DNA of 33,810 nucleotides from positions 1 to 33,810 of the forward strand of contig JBDUCV010000020.1 of NCBI GenBank assembly GCA_040003255.1, read 5' to 3'. Below, piece by piece: positions 15,398 to 23,061 of this stretch (position 1 is the stretch's first letter; each line of letters starts with the position of its first letter). This DNA comes from JBDUCV01 sp040003255. GTDB taxonomy: Bacteria; Actinomycetota; Actinomycetes; Mycobacteriales; Jatrophihabitantaceae. The notes under the pieces were generated by a model that worked only from the letters and a program-made list of their open reading frames with translations, was not told where the DNA came from and ran no database searches. The translations under genes and the position numbers were made by a program.

Positions 15398-16348
15398 ATG
15401 TTGCGATCAGCGATCTTGGCCGCAGCCCGCAACGAGCGGGTCGAGCATCTGGTATCCACCGCGCCCCTGTCGCGCAGCGTGGTGCGCCGCTTCGTCGGGG
15501 GAGCCGACACCGAATCGGCAGTGAATGCCGCCCGGGCGCTGGTCGCCGGCGGCCTGACCGTCACGCTCGACCACCTTGGCGAGGACACCACTGACGAGGC
15601 ACACGCCCAGGCAGTCACCGACGCCTACCTCGCGATCTTGACGCAACTGCACCGGGCCGGCCTGGCCGACATGATCGGCCCGCTGACCGCTCAGGTCGAG
15701 GTCAGCGTGAAGCTCAGCGCCGTCGGTCAGGCACTGCCCGGGGACGGTCACAAGATCGCTCTCGAGCACGCGCGGCGGATCTGCACTGCCGCGCGGGCGG
15801 TCAGCGCCACCGTCACCCTCGACATGGAGGAGCAGACCACGACCGACTCGACGTTGACGGTGCTGGGCGAGTTGCGCGCCGACTTTCCCGAAACGGGTGC
15901 GGTGCTGCAGGCGTACCTGCACCGCACCGAGGCGGATTGTCGCGAGCTGGCCGGCCTCGGCAGTCGAGTCCGGTTGTGCAAGGGCGCGTACAACGAACCC
16001 GCGTCGGTCGCTTACCGTTCGCGCAGCGATGTCGACCGCTCCTACGTGCGCTGCGTCAACGTCCTGCTCGAAGGGCAGGGCTACCCGATGTTCGCCACCC
16101 ACGATCCGCGGCTGATCTCGATCATCGCCGAGCGGGCCAGCCATCATGGCCGCTCGGCGGGCGATTTCGAATACCAGTTTCTGTACGGCATTCGCCCCGA
16201 CGAGCAGCGCCGGTTGTGCGGCGCCGGCGAAACGGTTCGGGTATACGTCCCATACGGCGAAGCGTGGTACGGCTACTTGATGCGCCGGCTGGCCGAACGT
16301 CCGGCGAATCTCGTTTTCTTCGCCCGGTCTCTGATCTCGAAGGGCTGA
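15398..16348 (+). CDS. Proline dehydrogenase
   Basis: A 316-residue FAD-dependent enzyme that oxidises proline to pyrroline-5-carboxylate, passing electrons to quinone. It is the short, monofunctional form. The barrel shows LDHLGED, VSVKLSAVGQ, TLDMEEQTTTD, VLQAYLHRTEAD, RLCKGAYNEP, ATHDPRLI and the C-terminal YGEAWYGYLMRRLAERP that closes over proline. ATG 15398 is chosen because the protein then begins MLRSAILAAARN. The stop is 2 bases before proC, so catabolic and biosynthetic proline enzymes are adjacent. Confidence 0.93.
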   Translation: MLRSAILAAARNERVEHLVSTAPLSRSVVRRFVGGADTESAVNAARALVAGGLTVTLDHLGEDTTDEAHAQAVTDAYLAILTQLHRAGLADMIGPLTAQVEVSVKLSAVGQALPGDGHKIALEHARRICTAARAVSATVTLDMEEQTTTDSTLTVLGELRADFPETGAVLQAYLHRTEADCRELAGLGSRVRLCKGAYNEPASVAYRSRSDVDRSYVRCVNVLLEGQGYPMFATHDPRLISIIAERASHHGRSAGDFEYQFLYGIRPDEQRRLCGAGETVRVYVPYGEAWYGYLMRRLAERPANLVFFARSLISKG

Positions 16349-16350
16349 CG

Positions 16351-17160
16351 ATGGACGGGCTGGCCATCCTCGGCGGTGGCAAGATCGGCGAGGCGCTGCT
16401 CTCGGGACTGCTGCGCGGCGGGTTGGCGGGTAACGGCGCCGACGGCATCGTGGTGGTCGAGAAACATCCTGACCGGGCCGCCTACCTAGCCGCCACCCAT
16501 GGCGTCCAAGCGGTTGACGTACCCGCCGCCGCCGCGTTCGCCGACACCCTGCTGATCGCCGTCAAGCCGCAGGACATCGACACGATGCTGGCCGAGCTGC
16601 GTCCGCACGTCACGACGCGGCACGTTGTGGTGTCGGTCGCTGCGGGGATCACGACGCGGCAGCTCGAGGCCGGCCTGGCTCCCGGCGTCCCCGTCGTGCG
16701 CTGTATGCCTAATACCCCGGCTCTGGTCGACCAGGCGATGACCGCGATATCGAGCGGCGCCCACGCCCGAGAGGAGCACCTCGCGAGGGCGGAAACCCTG
16801 CTGTCGTCGGTTGGCAAGGTGGTCCGTGTCCCAGAGTCGCAGCTCGACGCGGTGACCGCCCTGTCCGGTTCCGGTCCCGCCTATTTCTTCTTCTTGGTCG
16901 AGGCCATGATCGATGCGGGCATTCTGCTCGGCCTGCCCCGGGCGTTGTCGGCCGAGCTGATCGTGCAGACGGCGATCGGCTCGGCGGTCATGCTGCGCGA
17001 TTCCGGCGAGCACCCGGTGCAGCTGCGCGAGGCGGTGACCAGCCCGGGTGGCACAACGATCGCTGCGATCAGGGAGTTGGAGATTCACGGCGTGCGCGCC
17101 GCCCTGCTCGCCGCGATCGAGGCCGCGTGCCTGCGCAGCCGCGAACTCGGCGCCGGATGA
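16351..17160 (+). CDS. proC: Pyrroline-5-carboxylate reductase
   Basis: A 269-residue NAD(P)H-dependent enzyme making proline from pyrroline-5-carboxylate. The Rossmann motif is AILGGGKIGEALLSGL at the N-terminus, VRCMPNTPALV is central, and ALSGSGPAYFFFLVEAM with VTSPGGTT lies in the dimerisation domain. ATG 16351 is the start; the open frame extends far upstream but only as a shadow of proline dehydrogenase. Confidence 0.96.
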   Translation: MDGLAILGGGKIGEALLSGLLRGGLAGNGADGIVVVEKHPDRAAYLAATHGVQAVDVPAAAAFADTLLIAVKPQDIDTMLAELRPHVTTRHVVVSVAAGITTRQLEAGLAPGVPVVRCMPNTPALVDQAMTAISSGAHAREEHLARAETLLSSVGKVVRVPESQLDAVTALSGSGPAYFFFLVEAMIDAGILLGLPRALSAELIVQTAIGSAVMLRDSGEHPVQLREAVTSPGGTTIAAIRELEIHGVRAALLAAIEAACLRSRELGAG

Positions 17161-17297
17161 CCGGCGGGATGCGTATCGCGCGTCTGGTCTATCGCTTCTG
17201 CCCCACCAGTACCGCTAGGCTCTGTCGAGCACGTGCGTGTCCCGTTCGCCGGTGGGGAAGCCGACGCACTGACACGTGCCGAAGGTTACGGTGACAT

Positions 17298-17549
17298 ATG
17301 ACTGAGCACGGCGAGTCGTCGAGGCGTGTCCGCCCGCCCGAGCACGACCGCCCCGGGAATGCCAACCTCTCTGATGTTCGGTTCCTCACCGTCGCCGAGG
17401 TCGCCTCGGTCATGCGGGTGTCGAAGATGACCGTGTATCGACTCGTGCACAGCGGTGAGTTGCCGGCGGTCAGGGTCGGTCGGTCCTTCCGCGTACCGGA
17501 GCAAGCCGTGCACGACTACTTGCAAGCCGCCTACATCGAGGCCGGCTGA
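17298..17549 (+). CDS. bldC: BldC-like MerR/excisionase-type DNA-binding protein
   Basis: An 83-residue protein with a helix-turn-helix at about 30-72 (LTVAEVASVMRVSKMTVYRLVHSG then VGRSFRVPEQAV), the pattern of BldC, a small regulator of development in Streptomyces, and of Rv0500A. A charged, disordered N-terminus of about 25 residues precedes it. Its place between proC and bS22 is as in mycobacteria. Confidence 0.85.
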   Translation: MTEHGESSRRVRPPEHDRPGNANLSDVRFLTVAEVASVMRVSKMTVYRLVHSGELPAVRVGRSFRVPEQAVHDYLQAAYIEAG

Positions 17550-17552
17550 GAT

Positions 17553-17605
17553 CCGGCACTCAGGCACGGACGTGGTGCCGGCTGGCTGCAGGTAGGCTGC
17601 CAGCC
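17553..17605 (+). terminator. Two abutting hairpins after bldC
   Basis: CCGGCAC (17553-17559) pairs with GTGCCGG (17575-17581), and GGCTGGC (17580-17586) pairs with GCCAGCC (17599-17605). The two 7-bp stems share two bases and compete. No T tract follows. They may end the bldC transcript or lie in the bS22 leader. Confidence 0.4.
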
Positions 17606-17680
17606 AAATCGAAGTCTGCCCGGCACGGCTCGGGCACTCCCCGACGAACGCCGCTCGGCCGGCGCGAATGAGGTTGCTCT

Positions 17681-17779
17681 ATGGGTTCTGTCATCAAGAA
17701 GCGACGCAAGCGAATGGCGAAGAAGAAGCATCGAAAACTGCTCAAGCGCACCCGCGTCCAGCGCCGCAACAAGAAGTAA
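17681..17779 (+). CDS. 30S ribosomal protein bS22 (AURKAIP1/COX24 domain)
   Basis: A 32-residue, extremely basic peptide starting MGSVIKKRRKRMAKKKHRK and ending RRNKK. This is the conserved actinobacterial small-subunit protein bS22 (Rv0500B equivalent), related to the mitochondrial AURKAIP1/COX24 motif. More than half of its residues are Lys or Arg, and the position after the bldC-like gene agrees with the mycobacterial order. Confidence 0.93.
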   Translation: MGSVIKKRRKRMAKKKHRKLLKRTRVQRRNKK

Positions 17780-17827
17780 GCGCGGCTGGATCGCGCCGGG
17801 GGAACTGACTCATGGACGGAGCTGCCG

Positions 17828-18883
17828 ATGCCGAGCGTTGTCCTAGTAACCGGCGTCAGCCGGTACCTGGGCAGTCGGGTGGCGGGGCTGTTGGCCGTCG
17901 ATCCGGGCATCGACCGAGTCATCGGCGTCGACACCGCACCACCGTCAAGGGCTGATCTGGCGCGTCTCGGGCGAACCGAGTTCGTCCGCGCGGACATCCG
18001 TAACCCACTGATCGCGAAGGTGATCACGAACGCCGGGGTCGATTCGGTCGTGCACGCCTCGGTCACGGCAACCCCGCGCGGCGCGGGTGGGCGCGCGCCA
18101 ATGAAAGAGATGAACGTCATCGGCACGATGCAGCTGCTGGCCGCCTGCCAGAGGTCTGACACCGTGCGTCGCCTTGTCGTGAAGTCGACCACCGCCGTCT
18201 ACGGCGCCAGCCCGCGCGACCCGGCGATCTTCACCGAGGAGATGCCCGCCAGGGAGCTGCCCCGCTCCGGGTACGCAAAGGATGCTGTCGAAGTCGAGAG
18301 TTACGTACGCGGCTTCAGCCGTCGGCGTCCCGACATTGCCGTGACGGTGTTCCGGTTCGCCAACTTCATCGGTCCGGCAATCGACAGCCCACTCAGCCGC
18401 TACCTCGCGATGCCGGTCGTCCCGGTCGCGTTCGGTTTCGACCCCCGACTGCAGTTGCTGCACGAGGACGACGCCATCGACGTCCTGCGCCTGGCGACCC
18501 TCACCGACTGTCCCGGGGTGTTCAACGTCGCGGGGGACGGCGTCTTGCTTCTGTCGCAGGCGCTGCGTCGAAGCGGCCGCATTGCGCTGCCGGTGCCCGC
18601 GCCCGCCGTTGACCTAGTCGGTAGCTTGCTGCGCCGCAGTGGTGTCGTGGATTTTTCCCCCGAGCAGATGCAGTTCCTGAACTTCGGCCGGGTCGTCGAC
18701 GTCGCCAAGCTGCGGACCGAGTTCGGCTACGACCCGCAGTACGACACGTCGAGCGCGTTCGAGTCCTATCTGCGCGGCCGGCCGGTGGCACCGGTGATCT
18801 CGTCGAACTCGGTTCGTCACGCGGAGCAGGTACTCGACAGACTTTTGAGCGCCGTCTCCCGGGTCGGAGCAGATCATGGATGA
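17828..18883 (+). CDS. NAD-dependent epimerase/dehydratase family protein (extended SDR)
   Basis: A 351-residue extended SDR with an N-terminal VLVTGVSRYLGSRVAG cofactor loop, VDSVVHAS strand and the KSTTAVYG segment. The usual YxxxK is not seen: the expected site reads SGYAKDAVEVE, with Lys two residues after Tyr. From memory this is the Rv0501 (galE2-annotated) family, whose substrate is unproven. It overlaps the acyltransferase gene by 8 bases. Confidence 0.85.
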   Translation: MPSVVLVTGVSRYLGSRVAGLLAVDPGIDRVIGVDTAPPSRADLARLGRTEFVRADIRNPLIAKVITNAGVDSVVHASVTATPRGAGGRAPMKEMNVIGTMQLLAACQRSDTVRRLVVKSTTAVYGASPRDPAIFTEEMPARELPRSGYAKDAVEVESYVRGFSRRRPDIAVTVFRFANFIGPAIDSPLSRYLAMPVVPVAFGFDPRLQLLHEDDAIDVLRLATLTDCPGVFNVAGDGVLLLSQALRRSGRIALPVPAPAVDLVGSLLRRSGVVDFSPEQMQFLNFGRVVDVAKLRTEFGYDPQYDTSSAFESYLRGRPVAPVISSNSVRHAEQVLDRLLSAVSRVGADHG

Positions 18884-19871
18884 GGCCCGCGTAATTCCGC
18901 TGCGCGCCGACGCGACGACGGCCTCCCCGAGCCGGCAGGTGCCCGATCCGCCAGGCCGCCGGGCACACGTGGCCGTGGCGACCGATCCAGAGCCGACCTC
19001 GTCCGGTGCGCCAGCTGACCGGCCCCGGTCCGCTGCCGAGCAACGGATCGCCGGCACCTTGGCCTTCCTGCGGCGACGGCTCACCGGCGAGTACGAGATC
19101 GACGAATTCGGTTTCGACGCCGACCTGACCGCGAACGTGCTGGTGCCGGCGTTACGGCCGCTGTACCAACGGTGGTTCCGAACCGAAGTGATCGGCGTCC
19201 ACCACATCCCGGCCGAAGGCGGTGCTTTGCTGGTTGCGAACCATGCTGGCGGGCTGTGGGCGCTGGACGGTGCGATGACGGCAGTGGCCGTGCACGACGA
19301 GACACCCGATCACCGCTTTCTGCGAATGCTCGGCGCCAACCTGGTGTTCACCACACCCGTTCTCGGTCCGCTGGCGCGCAAGTCCGGCAGCACGCTGGCT
19401 TGCAACCCGGACGCCGAACGCCTGCTGGCAGCCGGCGAGCTGGTCGGCGTGTGGCCGGAGGGTTTCAAGGGCATCGGCAAGCCGTTCAGCGAACGCTACA
19501 AGCTCCAGCGGTTCGGCCGGGGTGGCTTCGTCTCGGCGGCGCTAAAGGCCGGCGTGCCAATCATCCCAGTTTCGATCGTCGGAGCTGAGGAGATCCACCC
19601 GGTGCTCGGCAACGCCAAGACGCTGGCCCGGCTGCTGAACCTGCCGTACTTTCCGCTGACGCCGACCTTTCCCTGGCTGGGACCGCTCGGCCTCATCCCG
19701 CTGCCGAGCAAGTGGTATATCGAGTTCGGCGAGCCGATCTCGACTGAGGCTGCCGGGCCGGACGGCGCCCAGGACCCGATGCTGGTCTTCGAGCTCACCG
19801 ACCGGGTGCGCGAGACCATCCAGGGCACGTTGTATCGGCTGCTGGTGCAGCGCCGTTCCGTGTGGCGCTGA
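18876..19871 (+). CDS. PlsC-type lysophospholipid acyltransferase
   Basis: A 331-residue protein with a disordered N-terminal region (about 1-60, rich in Ala, Pro, Arg) and an acyltransferase domain. The acceptor motif is NHAGGLWALDG and the substrate loop is VWPEGFKGIGK, followed by PIIPVSIVGAEE. PlsC-family enzymes move acyl chains to glycerolipids at the membrane. The first motif has seven residues between His and Asp rather than the common four. Rv0502 is the positional equivalent. Its 3' end overlaps that of the convergent HAD gene by 77 bases. Confidence 0.87.
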   Translation: MDEARVIPLRADATTASPSRQVPDPPGRRAHVAVATDPEPTSSGAPADRPRSAAEQRIAGTLAFLRRRLTGEYEIDEFGFDADLTANVLVPALRPLYQRWFRTEVIGVHHIPAEGGALLVANHAGGLWALDGAMTAVAVHDETPDHRFLRMLGANLVFTTPVLGPLARKSGSTLACNPDAERLLAAGELVGVWPEGFKGIGKPFSERYKLQRFGRGGFVSAALKAGVPIIPVSIVGAEEIHPVLGNAKTLARLLNLPYFPLTPTFPWLGPLGLIPLPSKWYIEFGEPISTEAAGPDGAQDPMLVFELTDRVRETIQGTLYRLLVQRRSVWR

Positions 19872-20652
19872 GCCGGTTGAGATGTCGGTTGCGCAGCGCA
19901 ACTCCGACCGCCACCCCACCGCCGATCGCGCCGGCGCCGAGCGCTGCCGGGACGCCGATGCGCGCCGCCCGCCGACCGGTGCGGAAGTCGCGGATCTCCC
20001 AGCCCCGGGCCCGCGCTTCGACCCGCAGCGCCGAGTCCGGATTGACCGCAACGGCGCGCCCGACGAGCGACAACAGCGGCAGGTCATTGATCGAATCGGA
20101 ATACGCGGCGCACCGGGTCAGGTCCAGCCCCTCGCGTTCGGCCAGCGTCCGAACGGCGCTCGCCTTTGCTTCGCCGTGCAGCACATCGCCCAGGAGCGCG
20201 CCGGTGTACCGGCCGTCGACCGTGTCGGCGACCGTGCCGAGCGCCCCGGTGAGCCCGAGCCGTGCCGCGATGATTTGGGCCAGCTCCTGCGGCGTGGCTG
20301 TTACGAGCCACACCCGCTGCCCGGCGTCCAGGTGCAGCTGAGCCAGGGCACGCGTGCCGGACCAGATCCGGTCGGCCATCTCCTCGTCATAGATCTCCCC
20401 GCAGAGCGCAATGATCGAGTCAACCGGCTTGCCGGCCACAAAGGCGAGCGCCGAGTCACGGGTCTGATGCATATCGGTGCGCGACTCGCCCACCGCTCGT
20501 AGCCGCGCCTGCTTGATCGCGAACGATGCGAGGTCGCGCCACGAGAAGAACTTGCGCGCCGTCAGGCCCTTGGCGAAGTGGTAGATCGACGCGCCGACCA
20601 TCATCGTGTTGTCGACGTCGAAGAACGCGGCCGCGGTGCGGTCGAACGGCAT
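19795..20652 (-). CDS. HAD-IB family phosphatase (SerB1-like)
   Basis: A 285-residue HAD hydrolase with motif I FFDVDNT (Asp12, Asp14), motif II Thr in VTATPQELAQ, the Lys in GEAKASAVR and motif IV YSDSINDLPLL. The helical cap after motif I is of type IB. A Gly/Ala-rich hydrophobic stretch near 243-262 may be a C-terminal membrane anchor. ATG 20652 (MPFDRTAAA) gives the family's usual start. Such proteins are often annotated as phosphoserine phosphatase, but substrate is uncertain. Confidence 0.87.
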   Translation of the reverse strand: MPFDRTAAAFFDVDNTMMVGASIYHFAKGLTARKFFSWRDLASFAIKQARLRAVGESRTDMHQTRDSALAFVAGKPVDSIIALCGEIYDEEMADRIWSGTRALAQLHLDAGQRVWLVTATPQELAQIIAARLGLTGALGTVADTVDGRYTGALLGDVLHGEAKASAVRTLAEREGLDLTRCAAYSDSINDLPLLSLVGRAVAVNPDSALRVEARARGWEIRDFRTGRRAARIGVPAALGAGAIGGGVAVGVALRNRHLNRLSATRNGAAPAADTTCPGWSRAPGR

Positions 20653-20717
20653 GCCGTCGTGAGGCGTCGCGCCGGGCCGTGGCGCGCAGCCGGTGATCGC
20701 AGCGGGCCGCCTCGCGG

Positions 20718-21962
20718 TCACGGCGTCGGACAGCTGCCGAGGCCGATCGGGCCGAGTGAGACCTCGACGCACGGCGACAGGGTGAGGGAGAGCGAGAAGG
20801 GGAGGGGAGGGGGAGGGGCAGCACGCCGCCCGGCGTCGTCGAGGGACGGCGAGGGCGACAGGGAATCCGAAGGCGAAGGCGAAGGCGACAGCGAAACCGA
20901 AAGCGAAGGCGTGGGCGATGCCGCGCCTTCTACGCCAGCGGCTTGTCCGCCGATGGCCGCGCCGCTCGCCGCCCCGCTGTATGAAGCTGCGGACGAGGAG
21001 CCGCCTGACGAGGTCGGCGCGGAAGATGTGCCCCCGGATGAGGTGCCCCCGGGAACCGACGATGAGGATGTGCCCGAGGGCGACGGCGAGCCGCTTGCGC
21101 AGGTCGTGCATGGCAATGGGCCGAGATCGTCGGTCTGGGCGGGAGTCTGGCAGTTGCACCCGAGGGCCGCCTTCAGCTCGGTTGCCCGGCCGAGCGCACG
21201 CTGAGCCAGCGCCTGCGAGGCGACCGCGCGCTGGTGCAGCGGGCTTGGCGGAATGGCACCGACGATGGCGGTCAGCAGATCGATCTGGCCGGGCGCCCAG
21301 TCGAGTATCTTGGCCAGCGGATCGGCGGTGCGATCGCGCACCGCCTTTTCGGCCAGCAGCTTCGCCCCGTCCCGAACGTCGGAGTCCGCCTCGTCAAATG
21401 CCCCGGACATCAGGCCTGCGGTGTCACCGACACCGGATGCAACAACCGGAGGCGGCGTCGAGGACACCCCGTCGGTCCACAGGGTGAGCACCTCGTTGAC
21501 CCGAGTCTTCGCCTGGGCCAGGTAATTCGATCCGCGAGCGTCACCACTCACTGAGAGTTGAACGTTTTCCTTGGCCCGTTTGATGCCGTATAGCGCATCG
21601 CCTGGAAGCGCGCTGCCGCTGATCCAGACCGCACCTCCGAGCAGCAACGCCAACACCATCGCCGCGCTCGCCAGTACCGCAAGCGGACGACGCAATCGCA
21701 GCCGTCCCAACGCATTGCGCCATTGTCCACGTCGAGTCGTCAGCGGCTGCGCGGTCGCCGTTTCGGTGACCAGCCGCTCGGTGACCGCCACCAGCTGGAC
21801 GCGCAGGTCGGCGCGGAACTGCGGGCTAGGGGCCGGCGTCGGCAGTGTCCGCAGCGCCGTCAACACGCCCCGCACGTCGCGGTCGGGCGAGCGCTCAGGG
21901 TTGGGGTAGCGACGACCTGGCCAGAGCGGGTCCAAGATTGCAAGCAGGCGCTTGTCAGGCAT
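20718..21962 (-). CDS. DUF5667-type membrane protein, likely anti-sigma factor for the adjacent BldN-like sigma
   Basis: A 414-residue protein. The N-terminal 92 residues are cytoplasmic in type, with LTALRTLPTPAPSPQFRADL resembling a sigma-binding helix region. One membrane helix lies at about 94-117. The outer part begins LPGDALYGIKRAKENV, typical of DUF5667. After a CNC...CTTC Cys pair, the last 130 residues are low-complexity Ser/Pro/Gly/Thr. ATG 21962 has AGGAGG five bases upstream. It lies directly after the BldN-like sigma gene, as rsbN follows bldN in Streptomyces, so an anti-sigma role is likely. Confidence 0.75.
   Translation of the reverse strand: MPDKRLLAILDPLWPGRRYPNPERSPDRDVRGVLTALRTLPTPAPSPQFRADLRVQLVAVTERLVTETATAQPLTTRRGQWRNALGRLRLRRPLAVLASAAMVLALLLGGAVWISGSALPGDALYGIKRAKENVQLSVSGDARGSNYLAQAKTRVNEVLTLWTDGVSSTPPPVVASGVGDTAGLMSGAFDEADSDVRDGAKLLAEKAVRDRTADPLAKILDWAPGQIDLLTAIVGAIPPSPLHQRAVASQALAQRALGRATELKAALGCNCQTPAQTDDLGPLPCTTCASGSPSPSGTSSSSVPGGTSSGGTSSAPTSSGGSSSAASYSGAASGAAIGGQAAGVEGAASPTPSLSVSLSPSPSPSDSLSPSPSLDDAGRRAAPPPPLPFSLSLTLSPCVEVSLGPIGLGSCPTP
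20799..20818 (+). other. G-quadruplex-prone tract
   Basis: Four G runs of 4, 4, 5 and 4 bases are separated by single A residues on the plus strand, which is the template strand of the membrane protein gene. Single-base loops make this a textbook quadruplex pattern. It encodes a Pro/Leu stretch in the C-terminal tail. Confidence 0.7.
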
Positions 21963-21967
21963 CGGCA

Positions 21968-21973
21968 CCTCCT
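21968..21973 (-). promoter_or_regulatory. Ribosome binding site of the anti-sigma-like gene
   Basis: AGGAGG on the minus strand lies 5 bases before ATG 21962. It also overlaps an in-frame GTG at 21968, which rules that codon out as the start. Confidence 0.75.
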
Positions 21974-22064
21974 AGGCGTTCGCTCGCCGGACGTCGGGCG
22001 CCGTGCCGTCGCCTCTCCTCTGTGACTAACGAGCTCGAAACCGGTGGGTTACTGAAGCCGTCGT

Positions 22065-22925
22065 TCATCGCAGGTCCGGCCCCAGGGTCTGCGCCAGTTT
22101 GCGCACCGCGCGATGCTGGAGTGCCTTGATCGCCCCGGCGTTCTTGCCCATGACCTCGGCGGTCTCAGTAACCGACAGACCCTGAATGAAGCGCAGCACG
22201 ATGCATTCGCGCTGGTCGTCGCCAAGCTGGTTGACGGCGGCGACCAGTCGCTGCGTCGTGAATGCGGCGAGCACCGCCTGCTCGGTGCCGGGAGCCGATT
22301 CGCTGCCCTCGACCGCCTCGCCGGTGCTCACCTCGAGCCGATTGCGGGCGGACTTGACGTGGTCGAGCACGATATTGCGGGCAATGGTGGTGAACCACGC
22401 GCCGATGTCGCGTCCTTGGTAGTTGATCCCGCCGATCCGCCGCAAGGCGCGCAGGAACGTCTCGCTGGTGAAATCCTCGGCCACCGAGCGGTCGTTCACC
22501 CGGTAGTAGATGAACCGATATACGGCGTCGACGTAGCGGTCGTAAAGCAGGCCGAACGCCTCGCCGTCGCCAGCCTGAGCCCGGGTGACGAGCCGCCAGG
22601 TCTCGACGTGCGCGCCGTCGACCGGCGATGCGGGATCGCGGCGGTCCCGATCGGCGCGTCGGTGCTGACCGCTTGACCGCGGTCGGGCCGAGGCGCTCGC
22701 GCTGGAGCTCGAGCCGGAGGCGGCGGCTGAGCGCATCGGGGACGGACCGGACGGCTGGTTCGCGGCCGCGGCCGCGGGCACCGGGATCGACGGACCCAGC
22801 ACCTCGAGCACTAGCCGGACGAGTTGCCGCAGGTCGGCCGGTCGCTCGGCCAAGGCGCGCTCGAATGTCCGGCCAAAGCCCCGCTGAGCGAGCAAATGGC
22901 CGGACATAGGACGCGAACCATTCAC
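22065..22925 (-). CDS. bldN: BldN-like ECF sigma factor
   Basis: About 286 residues. A roughly 105-residue N-terminal extension, low in order and rich in Ala/Ser/Arg, precedes sigma region 2 (AQAGDGEAFGLLYDRYVDAVYRF, then the -10-binding ARRIGGINYQGRDIGAWF area) and region 4 (LGDDQRECIVLRFIQGLSVTETAEVMGKN). BldN of Streptomyces also has a long N-terminal pro-region that is removed. The start is uncertain: GTG 22925 has GGACGGGGG before it, GTG 22955 and ATG 22907 are alternatives. Location near rex-hem and the partner membrane gene support the BldN assignment. It is divergent from the acyl-CoA synthetase gene. Confidence 0.85.
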   Translation of the reverse strand: MNGSRPMSGHLLAQRGFGRTFERALAERPADLRQLVRLVLEVLGPSIPVPAAAAANQPSGPSPMRSAAASGSSSSASASARPRSSGQHRRADRDRRDPASPVDGAHVETWRLVTRAQAGDGEAFGLLYDRYVDAVYRFIYYRVNDRSVAEDFTSETFLRALRRIGGINYQGRDIGAWFTTIARNIVLDHVKSARNRLEVSTGEAVEGSESAPGTEQAVLAAFTTQRLVAAVNQLGDDQRECIVLRFIQGLSVTETAEVMGKNAGAIKALQHRAVRKLAQTLGPDLR

Positions 22926-23049
22926 GTTGCCCCCGTCCGCGGTGGCGAAGTGCACAACCTATCGTTCGTACTTGGGGGTAACCAAGGTTGCACGCCGTGT
23001 GCGCGGAAGTGGAAGCTGCTGTGCAGCCGCGGGATCGAAACCGCAGCGC

Positions 23050-23055
23050 GGGAGG
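23050..23055 (+). promoter_or_regulatory. Ribosome binding site that decides the AMP-ligase start
   Basis: GGGAGG directly abuts ATG 23056 (no spacing) but lies 6 bases before GTG 23062, so GTG 23062 is the likelier start. Confidence 0.65.
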
Positions 23056-23061
23056 ATGGAC

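Noticed and set aside
15937..16350. Long N-terminal extension of proC
   Set aside because: It lies within proline dehydrogenase in another phase; family homology begins at ATG 16351.
20578..21204. Plus-strand frame with acidic repeats (EGEGEGDSETES type)
   Set aside because: It is the antisense of the Ser/Pro-rich tail of the membrane protein, not an independent gene.
22964..23000. AACC-AA-GGTT inverted repeat upstream of the BldN-like gene as a BldD box
   Set aside because: It does not fit the BldD consensus as I know it; the match is too weak to call.
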